Shown here piece by piece: positions 50,153 to 60,088 of a stretch of DNA of 64,000 nucleotides. This stretch comes from Hermatobates lingyangjiaoensis (lineage: Eukaryota > Arthropoda > Insecta > Hemiptera > Hermatobatidae). Made by a program: the position numbers and the translations under genes. Position 1 is the first letter of the stretch; the number at the start of each line of letters is the position of its first letter. The stretch covers positions 2,621,001-2,685,000 of the forward strand of contig JAPFBL010000068.1 of NCBI GenBank assembly GCA_026182355.1, given 5' to 3'. The notes below the pieces were generated by a model. That model ran no database searches. It saw only the letters and a list, made by a program, of their open reading frames with translations, and was not told the DNA's origin.

Positions 50153-51140
50153 AGGGGTCACCAACTTTCATCTTTGGACCAGAAACAAGAAATGCCATTA
50201 CTTGTTTTGTAAAAATATTTTTCACTTTACTATAAGGAACGTGTAGAAAACATGAACATTAAATATCGAAATTTTGACGCATTTACATCTTTTATGGTCT
50301 CCAAAGTCTTTTTTTGACTTTTTTTTTTAAATGATGACGATGTGTGGGTACATGGTTGTGATTGTATCCAAAAGTTTGTCACCGCGCTACAGTCTACAAT
50401 CTGTGATGTATTAAATTCATAAGTTACACAAATAAGGGCCAAATGGTGTATATTTATTCTTATTCTTTGGGGGGGGGGGGGGAGCAACAGTACATTATGG
50501 GAAAGTCATTTTTTGGTCAAAATGTGTTCTAGAAAACATTTTTTATTAATTCTAGACTCTTGAAATGTAATCTGCTTACCTTCACTTACCTTCAAACTCT
50601 CTTTGCTGCCACCAAGCACGAGGTTCATTTCAAAAGCAGCTAAGTTATGAATGAGTTGTATGTATCCTGTAGTCGAGTATTAACGTCAATAATTTGACTA
50701 CTTAACACTATCGGAAACATGAAGATGCGAACCCGTTCTTTACCTTGAAACTCTGGGCTGCTTTTTTTTTTTAATGGTGCATGAAGAATGATGGTATTTC
50801 TTCCTTCAATAATCATTTCAACATTTTGGGTCAAAAGACCGTTTTAATTCTGCATACCATATGACCTCATTATATAATGAATTAAAAGGTTTGAGAAAAT
50901 GTTGAAATAAGTGGTGATCCATTTACTTTATGAAGTTCATTGTATGTCGATGACCACAACATATCCATTATAAGTGACTTAGAACACATTTTACTGATAA
51001 ATGATGAGTGAAAATTTATCCTGTAAGCAACACCAATTTTGTAGGTTTCATTTTCAATTTCAATTAGTGCTACTAAACCTTTATACTTCGCAGTCACTGC
51101 TGGAACACCATCTGTTCTTAAACCTAAAAGCTTGTTGCTG
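50153..51140 (-). mobile_element. Decayed hAT-family (Charlie-like) transposon
   Basis: The end at 50153 reads CAGGGGTCACCAAC, the typical terminal sequence of many animal hAT elements. On the minus strand at 50882-51120 the frame reads LRTDGVPAVTAKYKGLVALI, then FHSSFISKMCSKSLIMDM, matching the order TDGAPAM-G-xGLVAL ... H-xI-x-LC-K-L-M of hAT transposases of the ZBED/GTF2IRD2 kind (recalled). A following frame at 50640-50834 may be a further piece. Stops and frameshifts make it inactive. The other terminus was not found. A run of 14 G at 50469-50482 and words shared with 23200-23460 lie inside. Confidence 0.6.
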
Positions 51141-52780
51141 GAACTCTTCTTAACAAATCGCTAGATAAAGTAATTTCTTAAAACGCCGTCATATCACATG
51201 GTTTTGACAGATTGAATAAACGTGAAATAATTAATTAAGTAATCTAGAATTGAAAAAATCATGTAATAATCGATTTATTTATTAGCATAATAATAACATT
51301 AATAGAAATGTCTACAAAATTAAACTAAAATATGGAACATGGTTGGAATATGGAATATGCCTTTAATAATTAGAAATAATATATTAAATTATTTTTATAC
51401 CAAGACTACATAAATTTAGAATAAATATAAATATTTTAACGTAGTAAGTAAATTTATTAGGAGTATTTCAAAATATCTCACCTGTGGTTTACTGTTCATG
51501 ACAGGGAAGGGCAAGACTAAGAAAATTCTTCTACAAATAGAAATTATTTTAGGAGTTATAGATGTAAAATTGTTTTACAGATTTTCCTTACATATGGCTA
51601 GTTTGCGAAGTCTAGGTTTAAATTGTTCAGTACCTAAGTTTGTAGAACAAGTTAATTGTGGACCAAACTAGTATTAGTGGAGGTATTAGCATACCACAGT
51701 AATATGTATACCGCGGATAATAGGTATACCACATAATAAATATAACTTAGTTGAAATTCCACAGTGTTATTAGTGGAAGTATTACTAAAAAATAGTAACA
51801 TTTGTGGAAGTTTAATTGTTTTCACCTTCATTTTGAAAGCAAAATATATGATCAAAAATAAAAAAAATGCCAAGCTTTTAATATTTACTGCCTACTTCCG
51901 AATAAAAATTTCTCTGTGTTTTTCTTTCTTTTCCCACTGATTATGGACTTGTAATCAATGTGCTCACTGGTTTCTCGAACTCTATGTAAGTATATGTATA
52001 CATATAGTTCTATGTACGTTTATAACTACTTAGATTGGCTTTTAAAGACTCTACAAGTCTTTTGTCACATACATTTAGAGGACGTGCATTTCAAATTATT
52101 ATTAGGTTGATCTTGTTAATCATTGAAATATTTGGGTTGCATGGTTGTTAAGTTAATATTTAGTTGCCAAGTCATATCCATAGAATCTCCGTGCACATCA
52201 GCGACGTATAGTCAGGGGGCGATGATGATGATGCCTCCTCCATCATCCTGAGAGGAAAGAGAAACGAAATAATAAAATAACACAAGTATTAATATTTCTC
52301 CTCTGGACTATGATTTTTGTGTGGTTCTTAATATATTTTGACTATATTTATAGTAGAAATCGCAGAAAATTCTGTATTTCCTGATTAAATAAACGGAATC
52401 TCCTTCGGAGACGAGAGGTAAGGCATGGACAGCCCGAGCCTCCCTCCAGATTACGCAATCACTCACAAACTCGATTGAGCGCGTATGTGCCCAATATGAT
52501 GGTTGAGGACTCTTTTATGTAATAAAAGTATACGTCTTTCTATTCCATGGTTTTAGGTAATGTATTAGACGTATGTGTAGTATTTACATCTTATTGATAT
52601 TACATAAATCCACAGAAGAAATGCTTGGATCGGGGCAGGCAGTGCCTCTGCCTCAAGGAAGCATCTTATTTGCTGCTATTCTATTGGCATCTTACTGTAT
52701 GTTTGTAAGTCTGACTTGTGGGTCAGTGCTTCCCCAACCCCTACCCTCACTGCACGTTGTCAGCGCTATTTGGGTTACAG

Positions 52781-53025
52781 TGGAGCTGCAAGCGGAAGGG
52801 CTGCTGAAACGCGAGCTCCGCCGCAGTCTGTTCACCCTCTTCTCCAGCTGGGCAGGGCCTCTGGGGCTGGCCCAGACAGGCACTCCCTCCGAAGGCCAGT
52901 TTGCCGCCCTCCAGGCCATGGCTGCTGTCCTTTGTTGTGGACCCTGCTTTGACCCTCAGGCTCTTGTCGACGATGGTCATCTGTACCCTTGGCTCCACAA
53001 CCTGCTTGCTTCTTCTGATCCAAAG
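52781..53025 (+). CDS. fry: Furry (fry), exon 10 of the window
   Basis: After a split Leu codon the exon reads ELQAEGLLKRELRRSLFTLF, then SSWAGPLGLAQTGTPS, then FAALQAMAAVLCCGPCFDPQ and LYPWLHNLLASSDPK. RRSLFTLFSSWAGP and ALxAMxAVLCCGPxFD are unmistakable Furry segments (human recalled as FILFSQWAGPF and ALKAMSAVLCCGPVFD). The acceptor is GGTTACAG and the donor is AAAG|GTCAGT at phase 0. The exon is markedly GC-rich. An open frame runs about 200 bases into the intron on its 5' side without any conserved residues, so the acceptor at 52780 is preferred. Confidence 0.95.
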
Positions 53026-54916
53026 GTCAGTCAATTGCTTTTTTCCAACCTTGTATATTATGCTTTTATTTTTCAAATGCGTGCTACATAATTAATACCT
53101 AAACTCTACTTTTCCCTTTCACAGTCATCTTTAATTTCTTTCCCTACATTTAGTAATTCCATTAAAGGTATCTTCTAAGAGTGTTACAAACCATATGGTT
53201 GCTTATCCGATTTTATGATTACCAATTTTATTTGCCTAAGCCTAGGATCAAAATTAATGTTGATGTTATATGTTTAATTTCATTATTGAATCTAGTTGTT
53301 CATATAAAACTTACCTCTTATGCAATTCGCTAATTGTTTTTAATAAACTTGCTAATTACTCTTTTTTTATAATTGGGAAAGTATTGTACCATGATTTGAG
53401 CAATCAGTTAATTAAATTGGTAAATACTTATAGTGATGTTGAGTGTAAATCACTGCAGGTTTATTTGTGTCACACGGGATCGTTTATTTTAGTTATAGCA
53501 GCATAAGGTGAGTTATTGATACATTACCTATTGCAATGAAGAGGAGACTTGATAGTATTAAAAGTAAAGGCTTCTTGAATAAAGAGGAGCGTTAAAAGTG
53601 ATTGCAGGACGTTTTCAGTTACAAGGGCGAGAATAGCTTTCTACCTGGATTGTTCGATAGGTCGTGTATCTCGAGAGTATCTTTTAAAAGTCTGTTTCAC
53701 TTAAAAGCTTTTAGTTGTAGAGTACATAGAAAACATCTTCCGAGGAGCTGGTGTTCTGTGTGCAGAGACATTGCTAGACCTCTATATAAATATTGTCCAA
53801 CTATTACTGCTATTTAAACTCTAAATGAAATACGCATACAGGAAAGTAAACGGAAATGCAAGTTATGAGATCTCCTCAGTAGAATAAATTATGTTTCGTA
53901 ATTAATCTGTGTGTATATGTGGGTGTAGTGTGTGTGTTATGATCAATTAATTCCATTCAAATTACTCTTGGCCGTGAGACAATACAGCATATCGGCTGGA
54001 ACTTTTCTGGGAGTACTGTGCATGAAAAAAAAAACAGTGTTTATGATTGTGTAGAAATTCTCCGCACAATTTCGATCAAAACAGTTATGTTTGTGTGCAT
54101 AATTCCAGCAAATTATGAGTCACTTGAAATTTGTATTCTAGTAATCTAGAGTAATTTTATATATGTAGTACTCTAGATGTAAATGTATTACTTATTGTTT
54201 TGTATGTATACTAGAGTAATCTAGAATTCAAAAATCGCAAATCAGTTATACAAGTATTCTAAAAAAGACGAAGAAAAGGAGAAAAGACTCAATTTAATAT
54301 TGTTGTTTGTTATCCCATATTAAATCAATGCAGGTTTTTAATTATTTAAATGACTTCTCAGTGAGGTTTTTTTATTGTTTTATTTTAGGAAAAAGGAGGT
54401 CAAGTTATTAACATTAAGTGAAATGCTAAGATGAATAACAGCTTCAGTGTTTAATATAATAGTTAGTTTTAAAAATTGGGGAAGTGTCTGAGATGTACGT
54501 TATTATTGTGATATTTTTGGGTCCAATGTTGCATAAAGAGCTTTCAGCTGCTAAGTTCTTCCCCTGTCGGAAGTGAATTTGATATTGACTTTCAGCTTAG
54601 CGCAATCTTCAATCTCTATGTTGTTTCTCTGCAGTCCCTTAATGACTAAATCAATAACAAAATAAATCCAGCCTTACATCTCAAATGTGTTGCTTTAAAT
54701 TAAATGGACAAGTCAAGCTTTCATCTGCCTTTATTCCACTGAAATACTCATTGTTTCGCCTGTGTAGGAGATGTTTTTATTTATATTTCATCGAGTAATC
54801 AATCAGAAGTGCTCAAGTTCTCTTTACATACTACAGCTATACTCTATGTAAAACTGTTTGAATTTACTCGTGCTCTTAACACCTTGTAGTGAGTCAACAA
54901 TATTTATTATGAGTAA

Positions 54917-55103
54917 TGATCAAACCACAATAAGAAATGGGAAAACAAGACCAAGATCTTTCAACCGTAACAAGCGGTCTTCGTCAGAGTCAAAAACCCA
55001 ACTGACGCTTGTTACGGTTGAAAGATCTTAGTCTTGTTATCCCATTTCTTATTGTGGTTTGATCATTGATCGTTATTTTACGTGTTTTTGTGAAATCTGT
55101 TTA
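54917..55103. mobile_element. Foldback of the 24346-type PLE end
   Basis: The left arm 54917-54976 and right arm 55006-55066 are inverted copies of ATGATCAAACCACAATAAG, AAATGGGAAAACAAGA and the AGATCTTTCAACCGTAACAA module. The 29 bp between belong to the left copy and include its CTGACGA box. The left (minus strand) copy therefore has a full hammerhead: GACT helix I, CTGACGA, stem II, GAAA, AGATCT, then AGTC-like. The right copy starts inside stem II and cannot cut. The right side runs on through GTTATTTTACGTGTTTTTGT to about 55103, as in the copy at 59106. Confidence 0.8.
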
Positions 55104-57734
55104 CTATAAGTAATATTTATTTAATCTGTATTATTCTATTAATTATCTGTATTATTTTTAATTGTATTTTTCATAAGTATATACATATTACTTACTATAA
55201 TGAATATATTACAAATCATTAGTGATGCCAAATTTTAAGTCTTATTGCTATAGTTCTAATAAGTTGGTAATTGAAGACTTGAAAATGAAAAGGGTCTAAA
55301 TACCAAAAGTGTTGTTTTTAGGAAATTGATAATCTTTGTATGAAGCAGTTTCTAATTTTTATCTGCCCTATTTATTATTTCCAATATACTTTACTTGTCT
55401 CATGAACACTGCTTGATTAATGTGACGTTATTTGTTTAGAACATTGCAGAAGGGTCTAAGTAAGACGGCCGAGATACTCAAAACGGTCCAACTGACATCA
55501 GATCCAAACTCCTTATTACGTTTCTTGTTTATATGCCGCTTTATTGTTTCAGTATTCTGTTTATTATTTATCATAAAAAGTTTTTACCGAACAATGAGAA
55601 AGCGATTCAGTTTGGACAGCAAACATTCAGAAGCCGACTCGAAATTCACCAAATAGAATAGAAAACACACTTATAGTCTTTAATTTTTGGTTGAATTTTC
55701 ATCCGTTGAAGATTATAATCAACATTTGTGATTATAAGCCACAGTAAAAAAGTCTGATGTGGTGCTAAGACCTTTGGACCATGAAACAGTCGATGTCATA
55801 TTTACAAGTGGAAAGGGTGAATTAGTGGAGGTTGGACAAGTGGTTTGGGCAGAGTGGGGTGAGACAGGCATTTTAAAGGAAGCAAAAGACAAGACAAAAA
55901 GATGGCTCGAATAGGGTAAAGAAATGTCTGGAGTAAGCTAGAAAAACACTATCGGACAGGTGATGTGGACTTCCTAGGCAAGGTTTTTGATCTCGTTATG
56001 GCGAGTTTAATTTGAATAAATCTTTTATTAATATTATTGTATCTGTTCAATAAATAAATTAAATCAAACATAGAGAACTCGCTAATATTTTGGAACAATA
56101 TGGGATAATCCATGTGTGATCAGATTTTTTAAGTTGCATTCAATTTATATAATGAATCTCATTATTTTTTTGCTAAAATAAACAACTACCATAGATTGAT
56201 CGTATAGAGTTAGTATGTGTTTGTGTTGTTTAATTACTTTCCAGTCTGTATTGATTCATGGAGTTTTATTATACCACCGCATTTAGTTCTCTCAGGATAG
56301 TATTTATTTAATTTATTACTTATATTTATGAACTTTAAAAAAATTATATTAGCGTCAAGATTACGATTCATTGCTCCATGATATGGCCAAACTTATATTT
56401 GACATTATGGGGTATCTTTCTCTAAGTTGGAGTACTTTTTTTAGCACTTTCGTTTATGGTTGTACCTATATAAAAGCATAGGTCTTTTAATAAGTCGGAA
56501 TATAAATCATACGTTTAATTTCATCATTTAAGAATACACTTGAGCTAACTCTTAATGCTCTCAAAACATACAACTAAATAATTTACTATCAGTAAATTAC
56601 TATAAGTTTACTATAGTAAAAGAGGACTTGTGTAATATGGAATTTCAGTAGTTTGTTGTCTTGGTGGTTGTTTGCAATGGCAGTTTGCCAGATCTTAGAT
56701 CTTGATAATGGTACCAAATGTATGATGTAGAAGATGGAAATATTTTACTGTATGTCCCTTGGAGAGGAAATAAAGGCGTCGATCACGAGTCTGAACAAAG
56801 TCAGGCGCTCGTCCCAATAAACTTGGCTGGCATTAAGACCTACCATGTGTCTTCAACACCCTGACTAAAGTACATATAAAATATGCCACTCAGTAAATAA
56901 CCTACACTTTCTTCTCCTGAAAATGGTCAAATGTGTGAACTTATATGTGTATCAGTTAATGAATGTATACGATTTATTTATCTCATATTTTATTTAGCTC
57001 TGATTTATATTTATTTCCTTATGTTTTCGATAAATTTGTAAGTATAAAATTATGTTGAAAAGAATTGGAAATAATAGATGAAACTAACAAAAAAAAATTA
57101 GTACATACAAGAATTTAATTAAAGTCTTATTTTAGAAAATATTCCAAGTAAACGAAGGAAAAATATTTCTGTTTGATGTTACACTGATAGTAATTAAAGA
57201 CTAATTTATTGTACTACTACCCAGCTGTAGGTAAAGCGGGAGTGGAGTCTAAACTCCCCTTTTATTGATTTATTGGAAATTGAGGACAGTAGATTTGAAA
57301 ATAAAGGTTATGTCTCAACAGCTATAGGCTTTATCATTCTAAGAATTAATGGAACCATCATTTTTCAGCAAAGAATTTATGTTGCAATTTATATGTTTGG
57401 AGGAACTTAAAGAGTGAGGGTTACTGCTCTGATTTGCATATTGTGTTATAGATGTTTCGTTTACTGTAAGGGTGCTACAATTTTATTTAGGCTCCCCCCT
57501 GAAGGGTCCTATAACTGCTTCTCCAATAAGTCCTTTACAAACAGTTTTCGCATTCTGGCCTCACCCAAGCTGTCTCTCTGTGGCAATAGGATCTTTCTAC
57601 CTACTAGCATTGAGTTTTTGGTCTCCTAAAACTGATTATTTCGAGGTCCCTTTCAATAAAACAAATAATTACGTTTGCTCTAAAAACAGTGAGTAAACTA
57701 ATACTTATAATGTATATATATATATAACTTAAAA

Positions 57735-57935
57735 TAAACTCTAATGGTCGAAATATTGAAAAGTGAGTCCTGTTGTTATGTTTCTTTCTATGTGTCACAG
57801 TTTATTTTAAGTTGTAATCTATCCTTGTGTTGTAATCCGTCCAGTTGGCTTTTGTCTTCTCGCCGTTAAACTTCCTTTCCTGAGGATGACCGAAAAAATG
57901 GTCAAAATATTGAATGCGAGTCCTAGTATCTGTTT
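57735..57935 (+). mobile_element. Two partial PLE-type ends in tandem
   Basis: 57735-57790 carries GGTCGAAATATTGAAAAGTG and GAGTCCTGTTGTTATG, the 3' half of the module seen at 12606-12660. About 90 bp further, at 57871-57925, the same family appears with CTGAGGATGACC, loop, GGTC, AAAATATTGAATG, GAGTCC. In the second copy the CTGAGGA box and stem II are intact and GAAA is changed to AAAA; TTTC with GAA-T can pair as helix I. Both are in the same orientation, so this may be a remnant of head-to-tail terminal repeats. Confidence 0.55.
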
Positions 57936-58061
57936 TGCATTCGTGTTTCTCAAAGTTTTCAAAATATATATACATTTTCACACTTGCTGTCTGAAATTTT
58001 CTGTTTCAACCCTTGAGGCTAGTTGTCTAGAACTTCTATTAAAATGAAAGTTATTTTACTA

Positions 58062-58418
58062 CGAGGGTGGTTTGATAAGTCCGTGACTTTTTGAATAAAA
58101 CAAAATTTTTTCGGCAAAGAAACATTTTATTTTTCTACATAGTCACCTTTTAGCTCGATACTATACATTTAGTCCAGCGTTTTTTATTTTTAGTATTCCC
58201 TCCAAATAATACGTATTCTTGTAAGCTCTCAAAATACGCATTTGTTTCGGTAATGACATTGTTCATTCGACTCAAATCTCTTACCGTCCAGCCATTTCTT
58301 TAGGTTTGTAAACAGAAAATAGTCGGACAATTTATTTTTACTGGGTGAAGTGCACTGTTGCATTTGGAGTAACTGCGCGGGAAATTCAAAAAGTCACTGA
58401 CTTATCAATCCTCCCTCG
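58062..58418 (-). mobile_element. Internally deleted mariner element
   Basis: The ends are CGAGGGTGGTTTGATAAGT at 58062 and the inverted ACTTATCAATCCTCCCTCG up to 58418, bounded by TA on both sides, the mariner target duplication. On the minus strand from about 58320 down the frame reads NGWTVRDLSRMNNVITETNA, then YFESLQEYVLF, RWTKCI and KNFVLFKKSRTYQT. This matches the C-terminal tail of mariner transposase (KKWL-GKRF, YFE, RWTKCIEL, GDYVEK recalled). Stops interrupt it and the N-terminal and catalytic DDD parts are missing, so the copy is dead but its ends could still be mobilised. Confidence 0.87.
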
Positions 58419-59105
58419 TAACCTCACAATTAAAGAAGTATAACTATTGGTTATATTCAATTGGTTCATTTATTTAATTGATATCTTGGTGCTTATATTA
58501 CTGGATGAAGTAAACGTTGGCTGTTGATATTAAGACGTCATACCCTTATAATGATAATAGCAGCTTTATTTTGATTAAATTAATGTATAAAGTTCTCAGT
58601 GAAATGAACAAAGAATGAAAATATGAAACCATTGGACTTGAAGATATACGAAACAATTTCCGAAAGGAATTGATTTGCGGTAATTATGGTGAAATAATAA
58701 TATGGGTCATCAATTGGTGGTTTTAAATGTTTCATTTAGCCTTGACCACATTCATTATAACGTTGATTTCCCACCAGTTTCATATTAAAACTTATCATCA
58801 TTTTTAAGAATGACTCTAAATAGCAGTTAAAGAATTGGAACGGGATTTTAAAGTTAATTAAAAAGAATTGTTTAACTTTCATTAATTAAAAAAAATTAAA
58901 TGTTAAGAACTATTCTATTTTCATTTAGGTATTTAAATTTAGGTTCCTCAATTAGGTATTAAGTAAGTCATCTGACTTAGAATCTGTCTGAATACTGCGT
59001 TATTTGTTCGGTCCTCAAAAAAAAAATTAAAATATTTTGGTTGACAAAGCTGTTCTTTTATTGATTGAATGGGAAATTTGTTTTATTTCTTTGTTTAGAT
59101 ATATA

Positions 59106-59303
59106 AGAAATGGGAAAACAAGACTGAGATCTTTCAACCGTAACAAGCGGTCTTCGTCAGAGTCAAAAACCCAACCGACCAATCAGTTGGGTTTTTGACA
59201 CTGACGAAGACCGCTTGTTACGGTTGAAAGATCTCAGTCTTGTTTTCCCATTTCTTATTGTGGTTTGATCATTGATTGTTATTTCACGTGTTTATGTGAA
59301 ATC
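59106..59303. mobile_element. Foldback of the 24346-type PLE end, nearly perfect
   Basis: The arms 59106-59175 and 59186-59255 are nearly perfect reverse complements around a 10-bp centre. The right copy extends through ATTGTGGTTTGATCATTG to about 59303, where a (TA)n tract starts. Both copies have the complete core: CTGACGA, AGACCG, loop, CGGTT, GAAA, the palindrome AGATCT, then C and AGTC. In the minus copy GACT next to the core pairs with AGTC, giving an intact helix I; in the plus copy the innermost pair is lost (GACA). Confidence 0.85.
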
Positions 59304-59375
59304 TTTATATATATATATAATATATAATAAATTGAATAAACGGTCCACATGAACTATAAAACTTTAAATTACACA

Positions 59376-59640
59376 AAGCACGACAGAAAAAGGAATAAAA
59401 AGCACACGTATTGGATTCTCAATATTTCGAACTGTTGTTCATCATCAGGAGTAGACTTGAAGAGCGGACGAAGTGAGACAGATCTCTCCACGTCGAAGGA
59501 CGGATCGCGATCACTCATTCGCGGGGAGATCTGTCTCACTTCGTCTTCTCTTCCAGTCTATTCCTGATGATTGACAACAGTTCGAAATATTGAGAATCCA
59601 GTACGTGTGCTTTTTATTCCTTTACTGTGCCGTGCTTTAT
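59376..59640. mobile_element. Foldback with hammerhead cores in both arms
   Basis: The arms about 59376-59488 and 59525-59640 are inverted copies from AAAGCACG-CAG through GAATAAAAAGCACACGTA, TTCTCAATATTTCGAACTG and CATCAGGA to GACGAAGTGAGACAGATCTC. In minus orientation the left arm reads CTC, CTGATGATGAACAACAGTTC, GAAATATT, GAG: helix I CTC/GAG, stem II GAAC/GTTC and both core boxes intact. The right arm has a weaker stem II (TTGAC). A short GC-rich, BamHI-like GGATCGCGATC centre lies between. Confidence 0.78.
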
Positions 59641-59840
59641 ATATATATATATAATATATATATATTGGTGTATGAAGGCAGCAGGTCTTCTCTTAAACAG
59701 GTATAATTAAAGTTGGCAGCAGCTTCTGCGTTGACCAATTTCTTACTGATGTTCTCTAGTTTCCTAACTAGTTTTCGGTAACTTCCGGGGATTTTCCTAA
59801 GGAGTTCTGGTAACGATGTGAAAGGAAAGAAGTTGAACAC
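59637..59840 (-). pseudogene. N-terminal piece of a Penelope-like ORF, head-to-tail with 60089-60445
   Basis: On the minus strand the frame reads LPELLRKIPGSYRKLVRKLE, then NISKKLVNAEAAANFNYTCL, then REDLLPSYTNI, and is cut off by a TA tract at about 59665. A basic helix followed by a short Phe-x-x-x-Cys and LLPxYTNI is what I recall just before the RT domain of Penelope-like elements. It begins about 50 bp downstream of the hammerhead at 59870-59925, which follows a PLE 3' end. The order 3' end, ribozyme, new 5' ORF is that of tandem elements sharing one terminal repeat. Confidence 0.6.
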
Positions 59841-59869
59841 TAAACACTTTAAAGTAAAACTATAATTTG

Positions 59870-59925
59870 AAACTTAATCTAAAACACAAGCTTTCGGCTC
59901 ACATTAGCCATCATCAGGTAAAAAC
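59870..59925 (-). ncRNA. Hammerhead ribozyme in a Penelope-like terminal repeat
   Basis: On the minus strand: TTTTTAC, CTGATGA (59917-59911), TGGCT, loop AATGTG, AGCC, GAAA (59895-59892), GCTT, GTGTTTT. Stem II GGCT/AGCC is perfect, both core boxes match consensus, and AAGCTT is self-complementary as a short helix III. Helix I is short (AC/GT). It lies between a GIY-YIG 3' end (60089-60445) and an N-terminal ORF piece (59637-59840), the position reported for hammerheads of Penelope-like elements. Confidence 0.7.
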
Positions 59926-60088
59926 GAAAATATTAAACAAGGCAAAAAGGTACAGTACAAAGGGCAGTTAACAAGTAACTATTATAGAAAAGCAAGATAT
60001 GCGGAAGGGAGGGAGGTGTGAGTGGGAGGGCTTGCAGGGCAGGGCACTGAACCCCAACTACCTGCCCGTCCCCTCACCTACCTTCTTA
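59926..60088 (-). mobile_element. 3' untranslated part of a Penelope-like element
   Basis: The sequence between the GIY-YIG stop and the ribozyme is rich in C and T on the minus strand (CTCCCACTCACACCTCCC). No frame is open. It parallels the pyrimidine-rich spacer of the element at 24421-24584. Confidence 0.6.

Larger units (their letters stand above)
45746..52780 (+). other. fry: fry intron (7.0 kb) with hAT and Penelope remnants
   Basis: The intron holds a hAT-type MITE (45928-46277), the RT part of a Penelope-like element (47413-47895) with a hammerhead-like end (48190-48250), a decayed GIY-YIG remnant (48620-49034), a (CT)n tract and a decayed hAT element (50153-51140). Stretches 46290-47400, 49060-50000 and 51150-52780 show nothing I can name; 49620-49780 is purine-rich. 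The acceptor is GGGTTACAG at 52772-52780. Confidence 0.75.

Noticed and set aside
52573..52780. Open frame running into exon 10 from the 5' side, giving a 172-codon ORF with a start
   Set aside because: Residues upstream of 52781 show no Furry conservation, and the acceptor GGTTACAG at 52780 restores the phase needed from exon 9.
52692..53076. Minus-strand ORFs of 63-109 codons over exon 10
   Set aside because: They arise from the GC-rich fry exon on the other strand and contain no recognisable motif.
55432..55656. 74-codon ORF preceded by TTTGTTTAG, considered as the next fry exon
   Set aside because: The residues do not resemble the Furry segment expected after LASSDPK, and the frame includes a hydrophobic stretch foreign to the family.
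57414..57696. Two overlapping ORFs of 71 and 74 codons with a membrane-like composition
   Set aside because: Neither matches any family I can name, the two frames are of similar quality, and no splice signals fit the fry phases.
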